NCBI GenBank assembly: GCA_905221605.1
Contig: CAJNDS010002480.1
Coordinates: forward strand, 245,001-297,500
Reading direction: 5' to 3'
Source: Symbiodinium natans
Taxonomy: Eukaryota > Sar > Dinophyceae > Suessiales > Symbiodiniaceae
Length of the DNA: 52,500 bases
Numbering within the stretch: the first letter of the stretch is position 1; each line of letters starts with the position of its first letter. Both the position numbers and the translations under genes were made by a program. Positions 12,201 to 21,441 of this stretch are shown here, one piece after another. The notes under the pieces are model-generated. The model did no database searches. It saw nothing but the letters and a program-made list of their open reading frames with translations, and had not been told where the DNA came from.

Positions 12201-15166
12201 AGGGTGTGAGGTTTCAAGCACCCCAAACCCCAAACCCTAAACCCCAAACCCCAAACCCCAAACTCCAAACTCCAAACTCCAAACCCCAAACCCTACTAAC
12301 CTGGCTTTGGTTGTACCTTTGGGCTTTGAGGCGCAGGATACCCTAAGCCCTAAAGGAATACGTGGCCGCAGTTCCCGTCGCCCCTGGACTGCTTTGGGGG
12401 CTTAGGGTTTGCTATACTCCCCTTAGAACCTTAATAAAAACACTATGGTTTAATATCCTCGGGGGTTTTATATAAACAACAAATATCCTCTTGGGTTTTA
12501 TATAAACAAAAGTATAAACAACAATAAATCCCAAGGGGGATATAGTTTGAGCCGGTGTCAATCGGGCACTTCAGCTCGATCAGGCTCGTGACGAGCTCAT
12601 GGTTGCCAGCCTCCGGCGGGCTTCAGGGTTTAGAGCCTAGGGTTTAGGGGGTTTACGGTCTAGGAGTTTAGAACTGAGAGCTTTGGGTTTAGAGTTTAGG
12701 GTTTAGAGCTTCGGGTTTAGGGGTTTACTGTTTAGGAGTTTAGGTGGGGGTTGGGGGCCAGGGTTTAGGGGTTAAGGAGCTTAGATAGGGCTTGGGGTTT
12801 AGGGTCTAGGGGTTTAGAGTTGAGGGCCTAGGGTTTAGAGTTTAGGGTTTGGGCTTTACGGTTGAGCTTATTAGGGTTTAGTGTTGAGGCTTCTGACACC
12901 CTAAACCCGAAACCCTAAACCCTAAAACCCTGAACCCTAAACCCTAAACCCTAAACCCAGTTTGGGGCCTAGGCTGAACCACGCGAGCCGCCTGCACGGC
13001 GCAGAAGAGGGCCGTCTGGCCATCCTCATCCTGATGCTCCACCTGGGAGGGGCTCAAGTAGGGTTTAGGGTTTAGGGTTTAGGGTTTAGGGGTTTAGGGG
13101 TTTAGGGGTTTAGGGGTTTAGGGGTTTAGGGGTTTAGGGGTTTAGGGGTTTAGGGGTTTAGGGGTTAGGGGTTAGGGGTTAGGGGTTAGGGTTTAGGGTT
13201 TAGGGTTTAGGGTTTAGGGTTTAGGGTTTAGGGTTTAGGGTTTAGGGTTTAGGGTTTAGGGTTTAGGGTTTAGGGTTTAGGGTTTAGGGTTTAGGGTTTA
13301 GGGTTTAGGGTTTAGGGCTCCTGATGCTCCACCTGGGGAGCTCTCGAAGAATTCGGGTTTTATAGGGGTTTAGGGGTCTAGTGGTTAGGGTTTAGGGTTT
13401 TCGGGTTTTGGGGTTTGAGGATTCTAGGGCCTAGGGTTTTGGGGTTTTAGGGTTCTAGCAGTTCAGGGGTTTAGGGTTTAGGAGGCAGCGCTCTTACTTC
13501 TGGTGCTGTTTGTTCCCCGAGGGGACGTCCCAAATATAGACTCACCAATCTCCCCTGGACCCCCACATGGACCCCCACATGCACTCGCCCGAGTCCGAGT
13601 AATGTAGGGGTTTAGGGTTTAGGGTTTAGGGTTTGGGGAGTTTAGGGTTTGGGGAAAGCATTGAGGCGCCCTGCTTTATGTAATTAAGCCCCTTCTAAGC
13701 CCTAAACCCAAAACCCAAAACCCTGAACCTAAACCCTAAAACCTGAACCCTAAACCTAAACCCTAAAACCTGAACCCTAAACCCTAAATCCTAGACCCTA
13801 AGCCCTAAACCCTAAACCCTAAACCCTGAACCGATTCGTGGGCTGGCGTTGCAAGAATGTCGAGCTCCGGCTCGGTCAGCTTCGGGAGGGAGTTCAGGGC
13901 TTAGGCTTTGCAGGTTGTAGGTTCCGGGATAGGAAGTTTGTGGAGTAGGGATCCTAAACCCTAGCCCCAAACCCTAAACGCCAAACTCTAAACCCTGATC
14001 CCTAAACCCTGAACCCTAGACTCTCATGCATAGCCGGCACCTTTGCGCCCTTGCTGATCAGGAACTTGCAGATCTCCTCGGGGCTACTCCGGCTTCGAGG
14101 TGTCTTTGTCCGATTCTACGGCTTGTACTTTTGCTGGGGTCCCTTAAGGGAGGGTTTTGAGTTCAGGGTTTAGGGCATAGGGTTTAGGGTTGAGGGTTGA
14201 GTCACATTGAGGGTTTGGGGTTTAGGGTCTGGCCTTTCACAGGGTGTCTGCCTTTTGTGCCAGCAGAAGTCCGAAAGAAACTCTGAAAGACCCTCAGCCC
14301 CCAACCCAGAACGCCTATGTAAGCACCTAGCCACCACCTGAAAAACCTTAAACCCCCCAAAAGCCTAAACCCCAAAAGGCACAAAAGCCCCAAAACCCTT
14401 GAACCCGAACCCCCTGAAAAACTCACCCCGAAACCCTAAACCCTAAACCCCCAAAGGCCCCTCCTGGCGCCCGAACTGGGCGGCGAGTAGGAGAGCCGTC
14501 CTTTGGTGGCATCTTGTTTGGGCTTCGGGGGTTTAGGGTTGAGGATTGAGGGTTGAGGATTGAGGGTTTAGGGTTTAGGGTGTGGGGTCTAGGGTTTAGG
14601 GCTCAGTGTTCAGAGTTTGGGGTTTAGGGTTTAGGGCTCAGGGTTTGGGGCAATCGGCGCTTGAGGCATGGGGATTGGCAGGGATTGGGGTCTCTAGATT
14701 TAGGTGTGCTTCGTGCTACAAACTCAAAAACCTCTTACTCCAAACCTTCAGACCTGAACCCAAAACCCTGAAATTCGAAAACACTTGACCAAGCTGAACA
14801 TGCCCAGACACTTCCCCTGCTTGGTGACCTGGTCCACCTTGGCGTCCTGGCTTTCGGCAAGCTTGCTGAAGAAAAACCCTAAAACCCTAAACCCCAAATC
14901 TTGGAAGAAAAAAACTGCGCAACTTAGGGACCTCTTGAAGCGGAATTTTGGTATGTTGCTACAGCTGCAGTAAAGGGGGTGGGTACCCTCTCTTTTTTTG
15001 TTGGTGGGGGGGGGGGGGGAGAGTGGGTTCCTATAATGAGCGTTGCAGCCATTTGGGGCAGATGAGGGGTAGCCCGATTTGGGAAAAAACACTCATCTCA
15101 TACAGGGGTTGAAAGGGGGTCATACTAGTCAGCAAAGGCTCCGATACCATTGTGTACCCCCCCCCC

Positions 15167-15198
<32 letters not shown>

Positions 15199-16285
15199 AC
15201 CTCAACCCTCACCCTCCACCTGGATACCAAACCCCTGCAACCCCCTTCAGACCCTTAAAACGCCCCGAACACGAACAGAAACTTAAAATAGAACCTAATG
15301 CTCCTTACAGGCCCTAGAAGGCACAAGTCACGAAACAAACACCGGAAACCCCAAACCTAAGCCCCAAACCCTAAACCCCAAACCCCGAACCCTAAACCCC
15401 AAACCCCAAATCCTAAACCCCAAACCCTAAAACCTAAACCCTAAACCCCAAACCCCAAACCCTAAACCCCAAACTTCCCAAACCCCCAAACCCTGAACCC
15501 CAAACCCTAAACCCCAAACCCTAAACCCCAAACCACAAACCCCAAACCCTAACCCTAAACCCTAACCCCAAACCCCAAACCCTAAACCTAAACCCTAAAC
15601 CCCAAATTTCCCAAACCCCAAACTTCCCAAACCCTAAACCCCAAACCCCTAAACCCTAAACCCTAACCCCTAAACCCTAAACCCTAAACCTTAAACCCCT
15701 CCGCGCCTTCTTCACCAGGCCCGTCACGGTGGCCAGGTGGCCCTCCGAGGCGGCCCACATCAGGGCGGTCTGGTGGTGCTGATCCAGCTGATTCACCTGG
15801 AGCGTTTTGGGGTTTAGGGTTTAGGGTTTAGGGGTTTAGGGTTTTGGGGTTTAGGGTTTAGGGTAGAGGCTTTAGGGTTTAGGGTTGAGGGTTGAGGGTT
15901 TGGGGTTTGGGGTTTGGGGTTTGGGGTTTCGGGTTGGGGTTTAGGGTAATGCTTTGGAGATTGAAGGTGGGGGTTTAGGGTTTGGGGGTTCATGGCTTCG
16001 GGCTTGGGGTTTAGGGGTTTCGGGGTGCACAAGTCACAAGTCCCTACGAGTCTTGCGATGGATCCAGGAACGAGTTTCGGCTGATTGCAGGCTTCGGATA
16101 GTTCAGAGGCGGCTGCAGATCAGGCATTAGAGTTTAGGGTTTAGGTTTTAGGGTTCAGGAACCCTACGTCCTACCCCCTAAACCCTAAACCCTAAACACT
16201 GAGGGTGCCTTGGCCCCCTCCGTTATCAGGAACTCGCACACGTCCCAATGGCCGTTGGCCGCTGCTTTCATCAAAGCCGTCTCTC
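9180..16285 (-). CDS. Ankyrin-repeat protein gene, 3' part, 11 exons threaded in frame
   Basis: Exons in transcription order: 16200-16285, 15707-15796, 14812-14846, 14464-14500, 14041-14076, 12992-13042, 12560-12610, 11883-11935, 10541-10583, 10148-10213, 9180-9227 (TGA stop at 9180-9182). When joined, all frames agree. The ankyrin TALxxAA motifs then recur every 33 residues (36 for the first pair), which is the family's unit length, so the repeat itself validates the junctions. Ankyrin repeats are helix-turn-helix protein-binding modules; the partner cannot be told. Donors are GT, GC or GA, and all acceptors are AG before G. The last exon ends with a short basic/acidic tail. The first exon starts mid-codon (phase needs one base), so more 5' exons exist but were not found between 16.3 and 23.7 kb. 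That interval holds a mitochondrial-like insert, satellites and a viral remnant, so the 5' end may be displaced or lost. Confidence 0.8.
10148..10213 (-). CDS. Ankyrin gene exon 10
   Basis: Encodes VHTTDENGQTAQDHAEGTLN then SH. The acceptor is TGGCAAG before GTTCAC. The donor GTGGTC is likely. It starts the last, degenerate ankyrin repeat. Confidence 0.7.
10541..10583 (-). CDS. Ankyrin gene exon 9
   Basis: Encodes QMLCVKTLLAHGAN after a split codon. The acceptor is TGCGAG before GCAGAT and the donor GC (GCACCT). The LLAHGAN motif aligns with the ankyrin second helix and beta-turn. Confidence 0.75.
11340..11605. repeat. Opposed CCCTAAA and TTTAGGG arrays
   Basis: C-strand array at 11340-11408 and G-strand array at 11508-11605, with 100 bp of unique sequence between. 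They can pair as an inverted repeat. Confidence 0.9.
11883..11935 (-). CDS. Ankyrin gene exon 8
   Basis: Encodes ESRTARGETALIWAAMN plus a split glutamine codon. The acceptor is TGTAAG before GAATCT and the donor GC (GCCACT). Confidence 0.75.
12003..12295. repeat. Inverted pair of GGGGTTT / CCCCAAA variant arrays
   Basis: The left block (12003-12103) is mostly GGGGTTT and the right block (12220-12295) mostly CCCCAAA. The same variant on both arms suggests the arms have been copied from or corrected against each other. Confidence 0.85.
12412..12545. repeat. Foldback element with internal direct repeat
   Basis: Inverted ends 12412-12429 and 12527-12545 (CTATAxCCCCCTT type). Between them, a 28-29-bp direct repeat at 12452-12480 and 12482-12509 shares GGGTTTTATATAAACAA. 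Confidence 0.8.
12560..12610 (-). CDS. Ankyrin gene exon 7
   Basis: Encodes AGNHELVTSLIELKCPI. The acceptor is CCGGAG before GCTGGC and the donor GA (GACACC). The GA site is chosen because it restores the 33-residue period with the next exon. Confidence 0.75.
12992..13042 (-). CDS. Ankyrin gene exon 6
   Basis: Encodes VEHQDEDGQTALFCAVQ. The acceptor is CTCCCAG before GTGGAG and the donor GC (GCGGCT). A truncated copy of the exon's 5' end lies at 13321-13341, on the far side of the intron's telomeric array. Confidence 0.85.
13056..13318 (+). repeat. TTTAGGG array with an 8-bp TTTAGGGG block
   Basis: About 10 uniform TTTAGGGG octamers (13080-13165) and four TTAGGGG copies lie within regular heptamers. 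The array is in the intron between ankyrin exons at 14041 and 13042. Confidence 0.95.
13321..13341 (-). other. Duplicated fragment of ankyrin exon 6
   Basis: The sequence CCTGATGCTCCACCTGGG repeats the acceptor and first codons of exon 12992-13042 on the other side of the 263-bp telomeric array. It looks like a direct duplication created when the array was inserted or expanded. Confidence 0.7.
14041..14076 (-). CDS. Ankyrin gene exon 5
   Basis: Encodes EICKFLISKGAK, the second helix of an ankyrin unit. The acceptor is CCCGAG before GAGATC and the donor GTGCCG. This 36-nt exon is in phase 0 at both ends. Confidence 0.8.
14464..14500 (-). CDS. Ankyrin gene exon 4
   Basis: Encodes TALLLAAQFGRQ after a split codon. 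The acceptor is CCAAAG before GACGGC. The donor is GA (GAGGGG), a rare class known from dinoflagellates and supported here by the 33-residue spacing to the next TAL motif. Confidence 0.75.
14812..14846 (-). CDS. Ankyrin gene exon 3
   Basis: Encodes DAKVDQVTKQG plus a split lysine codon. The acceptor is AGCCAG before GACGCC and the donor GTGTCT. With neighbours it gives exactly 33 residues between TALMWAA and TALLLAA, which fixes both splice sites. Confidence 0.7.
15140..15700. repeat. C-homopolymer and CCCTAAA/CCCCAAA array
   Basis: A C-run of about 35 at 15160-15198, then C-strand repeats mixing CCCTAAA and CCCCAAA up to exon 15707. Confidence 0.9.
15707..15796 (-). CDS. Ankyrin gene exon 2
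   Basis: Encodes VNQLDQHHQTALMWAASEGH followed by LATVTGLVKK. The acceptor is GCTCCAG before GTGAAT, and the donor is GC (GCGCGG). It is phase 0 at both ends and continues exon 16200-16285 without a gap in the ankyrin pattern. Confidence 0.85.
16200..16285 (-). CDS. Ankyrin gene, first visible exon
   Basis: Encodes ETALMKAAANGHWDVCEFLI then TEGAKAPS, a textbook ankyrin repeat. The acceptor is AAGCCAG before GAGAGACGG. The donor is GTGTTTAGGG, so the intron opens essentially with telomeric repeat. It enters with two bases of a split codon and leaves in phase 0. Confidence 0.8.
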
Positions 16286-16324
16286 CTGGCTTCGAAGTTG
16301 TAGGGAATGAGGGTTGGGGGCTTT

Positions 16325-16652
16325 GGGGGTTTAGGGTTTAGGGTTTAGGGTTTAGGGTATAGGGTATAGGGTATAGGGTTTAGGGTTTAGGGTTTAGGGT
16401 TTAGGGTTTAGGGTTTAGGGTTTAGGGTTTAGGGTTTAGGGTTTAGGGTTTAGGGTTTAGGGTTTAGGGTTTAGGGTTTAGGGTTTAGGGCTTAGGGCTT
16501 AGGGCTTAGGGCTTAGGGCTTAGGGCTTAGGGCTTAGGGCTTAGGCTTAGGGCTTAGGGCTTAGGGCTTAGGGCTTAGGGTTTAGGGTTTAGGGTGTAGG
16601 GTTTAGGGTTTAGGCTTTAGGGTTTAGGGTTTAGGGTTTAGGGTTTAGGGTT
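16325..16652 (+). repeat. TTTAGGG array with GGGCTTA block
   Basis: Regular heptamers, then about 14 uniform GGGCTTA units (16487-16580), then regular ones again. It abuts the AT-rich insert. Confidence 0.95.
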
Positions 16653-16839
16653 TGTGCCGCTGTTGCTAGTGACTGTCAAAAGTCGTGCTCGCGAATTCAA
16701 ACGTGCATGCATGCTAAAAGAGAATTTAGCGCGCAAGTCTCAACACCAAACTTCAACCGACACTCCACACCGCTTTGAATTGCACGGTTTTCGGTTTGTC
16801 CATGCATATCACAAGCCGTCGGCTCAATGGACCCGTTAA

Positions 16840-19040
16840 TCTTATATTTATAACAGTACGAAATGCATGGAATTACAATAGTGTTTTCTTCACTGTAATT
16901 TATTAGGAGAATTATTCACTCTGTTCATAGCATTATATTACTACAACTAATCACGTGTTCCCTCACTGGCTTCTCTGGGCCGCCCCGGTAAAATAGGATG
17001 TGATTGAATGCCCCGAATTAAAATTTAGTTCTTTGGTTCACTTCATTATTATATTTACTGGAATTCTATTAATATTTAGCTGTGTGAAGAGAACTCACTT
17101 CTATTATCTTGTTTCACTACTTTTCATATAATATTTTCCATCACCAGGAATTACCAAGGAGTTAGCATTAACTTCCTCACTCCTGAAGACCTTTTACTAT
17201 TAACCATTCAATCCCCCAGTACAAGGAAACTAGTGAATGAAGTGTGAACGAATACAGTTCATGTTTTCATTTCGTACTTACTTCTTTCTTATCTTTACAT
17301 GAAATTGCTAATGTAAAGTGAAGAGAGCACAATATTAATATTGGTAATGAAACGCAGTGAAAGCACGCAATATTCATAGAGTGTGAACGAAACACGAACG
17401 AAACATGCGCACGTGTGAAAAGAACTTTGGTGCGCATTAATTGTATTCGTATTCACTTCATGCTAATACTTATTGCCCCGGGCCCCTATTATTACTATTA
17501 AATGCCCGGGATATTAAGAGAATAATATTATAACAAGGCATGAAAGTAGTATGAAGAGAATACGAATGAATTCATTAATAGAACTTCTGTATCTGCGGGC
17601 TTCGTTCTCTTATTTCTCCCGCGGTAGTAAGAATACTATTAATAGTATAATCCTGGTGTTCACTGTATTCGTTCACTTAATTTATTCACATTATTATCTT
17701 CACTTCATAAAACCCCAAGCCTTTTTACTTCCATCCCAATATTAAGAGGGGCTAGAGACAAGATACGTCCATAAAGGATTAAAGGTGCGATCGTAAAGTC
17801 CTATTAATAGTATTCTCCACACGCTTCGCTTTCTTGTAATCACTCACTCTTTTACTTATTTTACTTATTATCCCGCGCAAATGAAAAGAACAAGTAAACG
17901 CCCGGACAATAGTAATACTAATAATGCTCTCTAGACCCTGGAATCCATCCCACCTGTCAGTCTTGCCCATGAATCCGCCCTTGAGACCCTGTTAACGCCT
18001 GGTCTAGTTTCTGGGGTCTTGCGCTGTGTTCCCCTTTTTCCTCTCTTCACTAGTTCACTCATTTAATACTATTACAAGGGACGCATGAATAGTATTAAAG
18101 TGAGTGCACGCGTGAAGGGGAAAAGGACACCAAGAAAACGCCCAATCAAAACGAAGTGAAAAAGCGCGCATTCTTTGCCTTTTCCCTTCATTTATATATT
18201 GGTGTTTTTCGTACACTCACTTCCATCACTCATTCCCCCTTAAAAGGCTTGGAATCATGAGGGAAGTGAGTCAAGAGTGAAGAAAACCACAGACTCAATG
18301 AATGATTCCTGGTGAACGAAGTCATAATATTAATACAGCATTATAAGGAGTAAAAAGACGCATGCATGCTGTAATAATATTATAACGAAGTGAGGGAGTG
18401 AATGAACGAGGTGAATTCACGTACAGGATGAAGAGAATATTTTTAAAGGGGACCGTATTTCGTACGTTCTTGCCGTGAGCATTAAACGGCCCCTTTAAAG
18501 TACCATTTTGGGAGATCTTTTCATGCGATTTAATAGAGAACGAAGTGAATCATTAGACGCCTTTATAAAGTACTATTTGGCCGCTTACTAAACGACCATA
18601 TAATTTTATCTTAAATTGTAAGGAATGAAGTGAATGAAGTGAGTGCAATGACGCACGACTTTAACAAAAAAAATGGGCTTTTAACGGGCTAGTAATTTAG
18701 TATATGTTCATGCGTAATCCTTATAAAATATACTAAATTATAAGCCCGTACAATATTATTATTATCGCGGCTTGCCGAATAAACTTATTGCCGCGTGTAC
18801 AGACAATAGAATCATAGCACGAAGTGTGTGAAAGAGCGAATACACTGAGCGAAAGAACACAACGAAGTACACCCCAGAAAATAAGAAGACAATAATGCAA
18901 TGTCAAGATACGACCATAAGATAGAGAGGTTGTCTACAGGAAATTGACCACCTATCCAAATAAAAGAAAAAAGGTGAAAGAAACCAAAAGCACAGATAAA
19001 AACCATTAAATCTACTGGACATCTTAATTATAAAATAGAA
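16840..19040. other. AT-rich hairpin-rich insert, probable nuclear mitochondrial DNA
   Basis: The composition switches abruptly to AT-rich and all telomeric repeats stop. The stretch is full of inverted repeats: 17477-17483/17504-17510 (CCCGGGC), 18056-18073/18088-18106, 18442-18456/18486-18499 and 18685-18705/18728-18748. A motif GAACGAAGTGA and variants recur at least six times. It carries a cytochrome b fragment near its right end. Dinoflagellate mitochondrial DNA is known for gene fragments embedded in hairpin-rich spacer, which fits. A plastid or unrelated source cannot be excluded. Confidence 0.6.
18812..19024 (-). pseudogene. cob: Cytochrome b C-terminal fragment
   Basis: The minus-strand frame reads RCPVDLMVFICAFGFFHLFS then FIWIGGQFPVDNLSILWSYL. 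It matches the end of cytochrome b: an RP motif, a hydrophobic helix, W-I-G-G-Q followed by P-V, then another hydrophobic helix. In the respiratory chain, cytochrome b is the haem-binding membrane core of complex III; the catalytic haem-ligand region is absent here. A stop precedes the fragment by a few codons and the rest of the gene is not found in the insert. The identification rests on the WIGGQ-centred pattern, not on a database search. Confidence 0.6.
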
Positions 19041-19049
19041 TGACATTGA

Positions 19050-19990
19050 ACTGACTCCTGGTGAATCCACCCCTCCCCACGGGCACGCAGGACTTGGCCT
19101 GGGGGGCCGGGGTGTGCCGTCGCCATTTCCGGGTAGCAGACCTGGGGCGCCGTGCCCAGGCCCCGTGTTAATTCACGTGTCTCCATGGAAGCAGGTTAGG
19201 TCGGTTAGGTTTACCATCCCCACCGAAGTGTGCTTGCTCAATACACATCAATCGGTATACCTGCGCCACCCGCTCCGGTCCTGAGTCAGTACGGGTCCGC
19301 TTCGATGTCACAGCCATGGCCTTGGGAAGTGGGTCTGGTGCACAGTGGCTACAGCAAACGCCGCACAGGGTGACTATGAAACCAGCATTCTGCACCCGAC
19401 GAAACACCGGCCTCCGCCACAAGGTTTTCCATTGCCACCAAGCGCGCCTGGGAAAACCGTCCAGAGTCCAGACCGAATGAACTGCATGAGCCGAGTCACA
19501 TCTCCATGGCCTCCTCCCATGAGGCCCTGACCATGCTTTCCTGCCTGGACTTGCAGAAATCGAGGGCTAAGTTTGCACAAGGTGCTCGGGTTGCTCAGGT
19601 CACATGCCACTGCGTGCAAGACTCTCGCAAAAGCATGGCCGGCGCTCCTTCCCTTAAGATCGGAGGGCTTTCGCGCGCTATCCCAGGGCAAGAACTGGGG
19701 GGCGGGCGCTCATCAGAAGGCCTCCCCACCGACAACTGCGCGCACGTCATCGTCATTCACCCCCATGGGAAGGGCTACTTCGGTGTTAGTTGGGCGCTGG
19801 CGGAACCTATGCGGCTCGGTAGACATAGGCGGGCCCCTCCACGGACAGTTGGCATCTGCCCGATACAACCGTACGATGCAATCTCACGGTAACTCCCCCA
19901 TCTGGGTCGCGCTCAGAGCTCTAGGCACATGCCCGCAGCAACGTACAAGATGCCAGTCACAACCCCTAGGACCTCGCGGGCACACTTGCC
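19050..19990. other. Unique GC-rich stretch, no gene supported
   Basis: Telomere-free DNA between the AT-rich insert and the composite element. Overlapping ORFs of 105 codons (minus, 19691-19374) and 128 and 183 codons (plus, 19506-19892 and 19573-20124) coincide, have no recognisable motif, and look like chance openness in GC-rich DNA. Confidence 0.5.
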
Positions 19991-20208
19991 GGGAAGTGGA
20001 TCAAAAAAATTTGTTTGGGAGCAAAAGTAATTTATTTATAGGCGGGTCAAAAAAACCTTATTTGGGATCAAAAAATAATTTACTGGAGGTCGAAGGCCTG
20101 TTGCAAGCGGAGCGGGGGCTGTAAACGCTCAGAAATGCATCGTTTCTGGCCGTTCGCAAGCTCTAAATACAGAAAAAACACAGCAGCTATGTGGGAACTA
20201 CTGAAAAT

Positions 20209-20418
20209 AGCAGCATTTCTGAGTTTAGAGAGACTGCAGATACTGTACATAGCCGCAGTTCTGTGCTTTCAGAGGCTGGAAATACTGTACCCCGCAGCAT
20301 TTCTGAGTTTCCAGAGGCTGCAGATGCGGTAAATACCAGCATTTCTGCGCTTTCAGAGGCTGGGAATACTCTAAATAGCAGCATTTCTCAGCTTCCAGAG
20401 GCTGCAAATCAATGCTGG
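20209..20418 (+). repeat. 42-bp minisatellite, five units
   Basis: Units at 20209-20250, 20251-20292, 20293-20334, 20335-20376 and 20377-20418. Consensus features are CAGCATTTCTG, TTTCAGAGGCTG and AATACTGTAAAT. Being 14 codons long, it stays open on the plus strand as SSISEFRETADTVH, TSISALSEAGNTLN and relatives. A weaker copy lies at about 20130-20170. Confidence 0.85.
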
Positions 20419-20429
20419 CATCTTGGCAT

Positions 20430-20790
20430 TAGAAGTTTCCAAAAATGCGTACACTCTGAAGCAAGCCAGAACGATTAAAGAAAGAGCGGGGGGTTGGGGG
20501 GGGGCGCGCCCCCCCCCCGCCCCCCCCCCCACGCGCAAACACAATGCTCGCATCATGGGTTTCGAAAGTAAAGCGGGGGGGTTGGGGGGGGCACAGCCCC
20601 CCGACCCCCCAATTTGCAAACAAAAACGCTCGCATCAGAGGCGTCGAAAAGACGCATATGCTTTGAAGCAAGCTGGCACGACTTAAAAATAGCGGGGGGT
20701 TGCGGGGGCCCCCCCCTATTTGCAAACACAATGCTCGCATAATGGGTTTCGAAAAGATGCATATGCTTTGAAGCAAGCTGGCACGACTTC
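20430..20790 (+). repeat. Tandem repeat of about 115 bp with G-run/C-run hairpins
   Basis: Three to four copies of a unit made of GCAAACACAATGCTCGCAT, a GGTTTCGAAAAGA segment, TTTGAAGCAAGCTGGCACG, and an inverted G7-TT-G8 / C-run palindrome. The long G and C runs could form stable hairpins or quadruplexes and explain length differences between copies. Confidence 0.8.
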
Positions 20791-21345
20791 TTCCTTGCTT
20801 TCTTGCTTTTGCTATTGATTTCTTTTTACTTTCTTTTTTTCTTGACTTCTTCCTTCCTTCCTTCCTTTTCTTCCTTCCTTCCTTCTTTCTTTGCTTCCTT
20901 GCCTCCTTGCCTCCTTGCCTCCTTGCCTCCTTGCCTCCTTGCCTCCTTGCCTCCTTGCCTCCTTGCCTCCTTGCCTCCTTGCCTCCTTGCTTCCTTGCTT
21001 CCTTGCTTCCTTGCTTCCTTGCTTCCTTGCTTCCTTGCCTCCTTGCCTCCTTGCCTCCGTGCCTCCGTGCTTCCTTGCTTCCTTGCTTCCTTGCTTCCTT
21101 GCTTCCTTGCCTCCTTGCTTCCTTGCTTCCTTGCTTCCTTGCTTCCTTGCTTCCTTGCTTCCTTGCTTCCTTGCTTCCTTGCTTCCTTGCTTCCTTGCTT
21201 CCTTGCTTCCTTGCTTCCTTGCTTCCTTGCTTCCTTGCTTCCTTGCTTCCTTGCTTCCTTCCTTCCTTCCTTCCTTCCTTCCGTGCTTCCTTCCCTCCCC
21301 TTCCTTCTCACCCTCCCTCCCTCCCCTTCCCTCCTCTCCGTCAGA
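20790..21345 (+). repeat. Pyrimidine tract with (TTGCCTCC)n and (TTGCTTCC)n
   Basis: An almost pure 8-bp array: about 14 copies of the CCTCC form, then a long TTGCTTCC block, flanked by TTCC runs. All plus frames stay open (LPPCLLAS-type) only because of the repeat. It is polypurine on the minus strand, so triplex-forming potential is high. Confidence 0.9.
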
Positions 21346-21441
21346 AGAACAGAATAAATTACTTCTTGATCCTAAATAGATTATTTGTTGACCCTAAATA
21401 AATTTGTTCTTGATCCTAAATAAGTTTTTTGAGCCGCATCC

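Larger units (their letters stand above)
19998..21432. mobile_element. Composite repeat element with AT-rich inverted ends
   Basis: The left end (19998-20085) and right end (21350-21432) are degenerate inverted copies. The left has GGATCAAAAAATAATTT-type units, and the right has TTGATCCTAAATAA and TTGACCCTAAATAA in the opposite sense. Inside are a 42-bp minisatellite, a GC-hairpin tandem repeat and a long pyrimidine array. No transposase frame was seen, so mobility is conjecture. Confidence 0.4.

Noticed and set aside
19374-20124. ORFs of 105, 128 and 183 codons
   Set aside because: They overlap one another on both strands, have no recognisable motif or splice pattern, and lie in GC-rich DNA where chance openness is common.
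20803-21401. Five ORFs of 161-184 codons (LPPCLLAS / KEARKQGS)
   Set aside because: Products of the 8-bp pyrimidine array; open in every frame that lacks a stop word.
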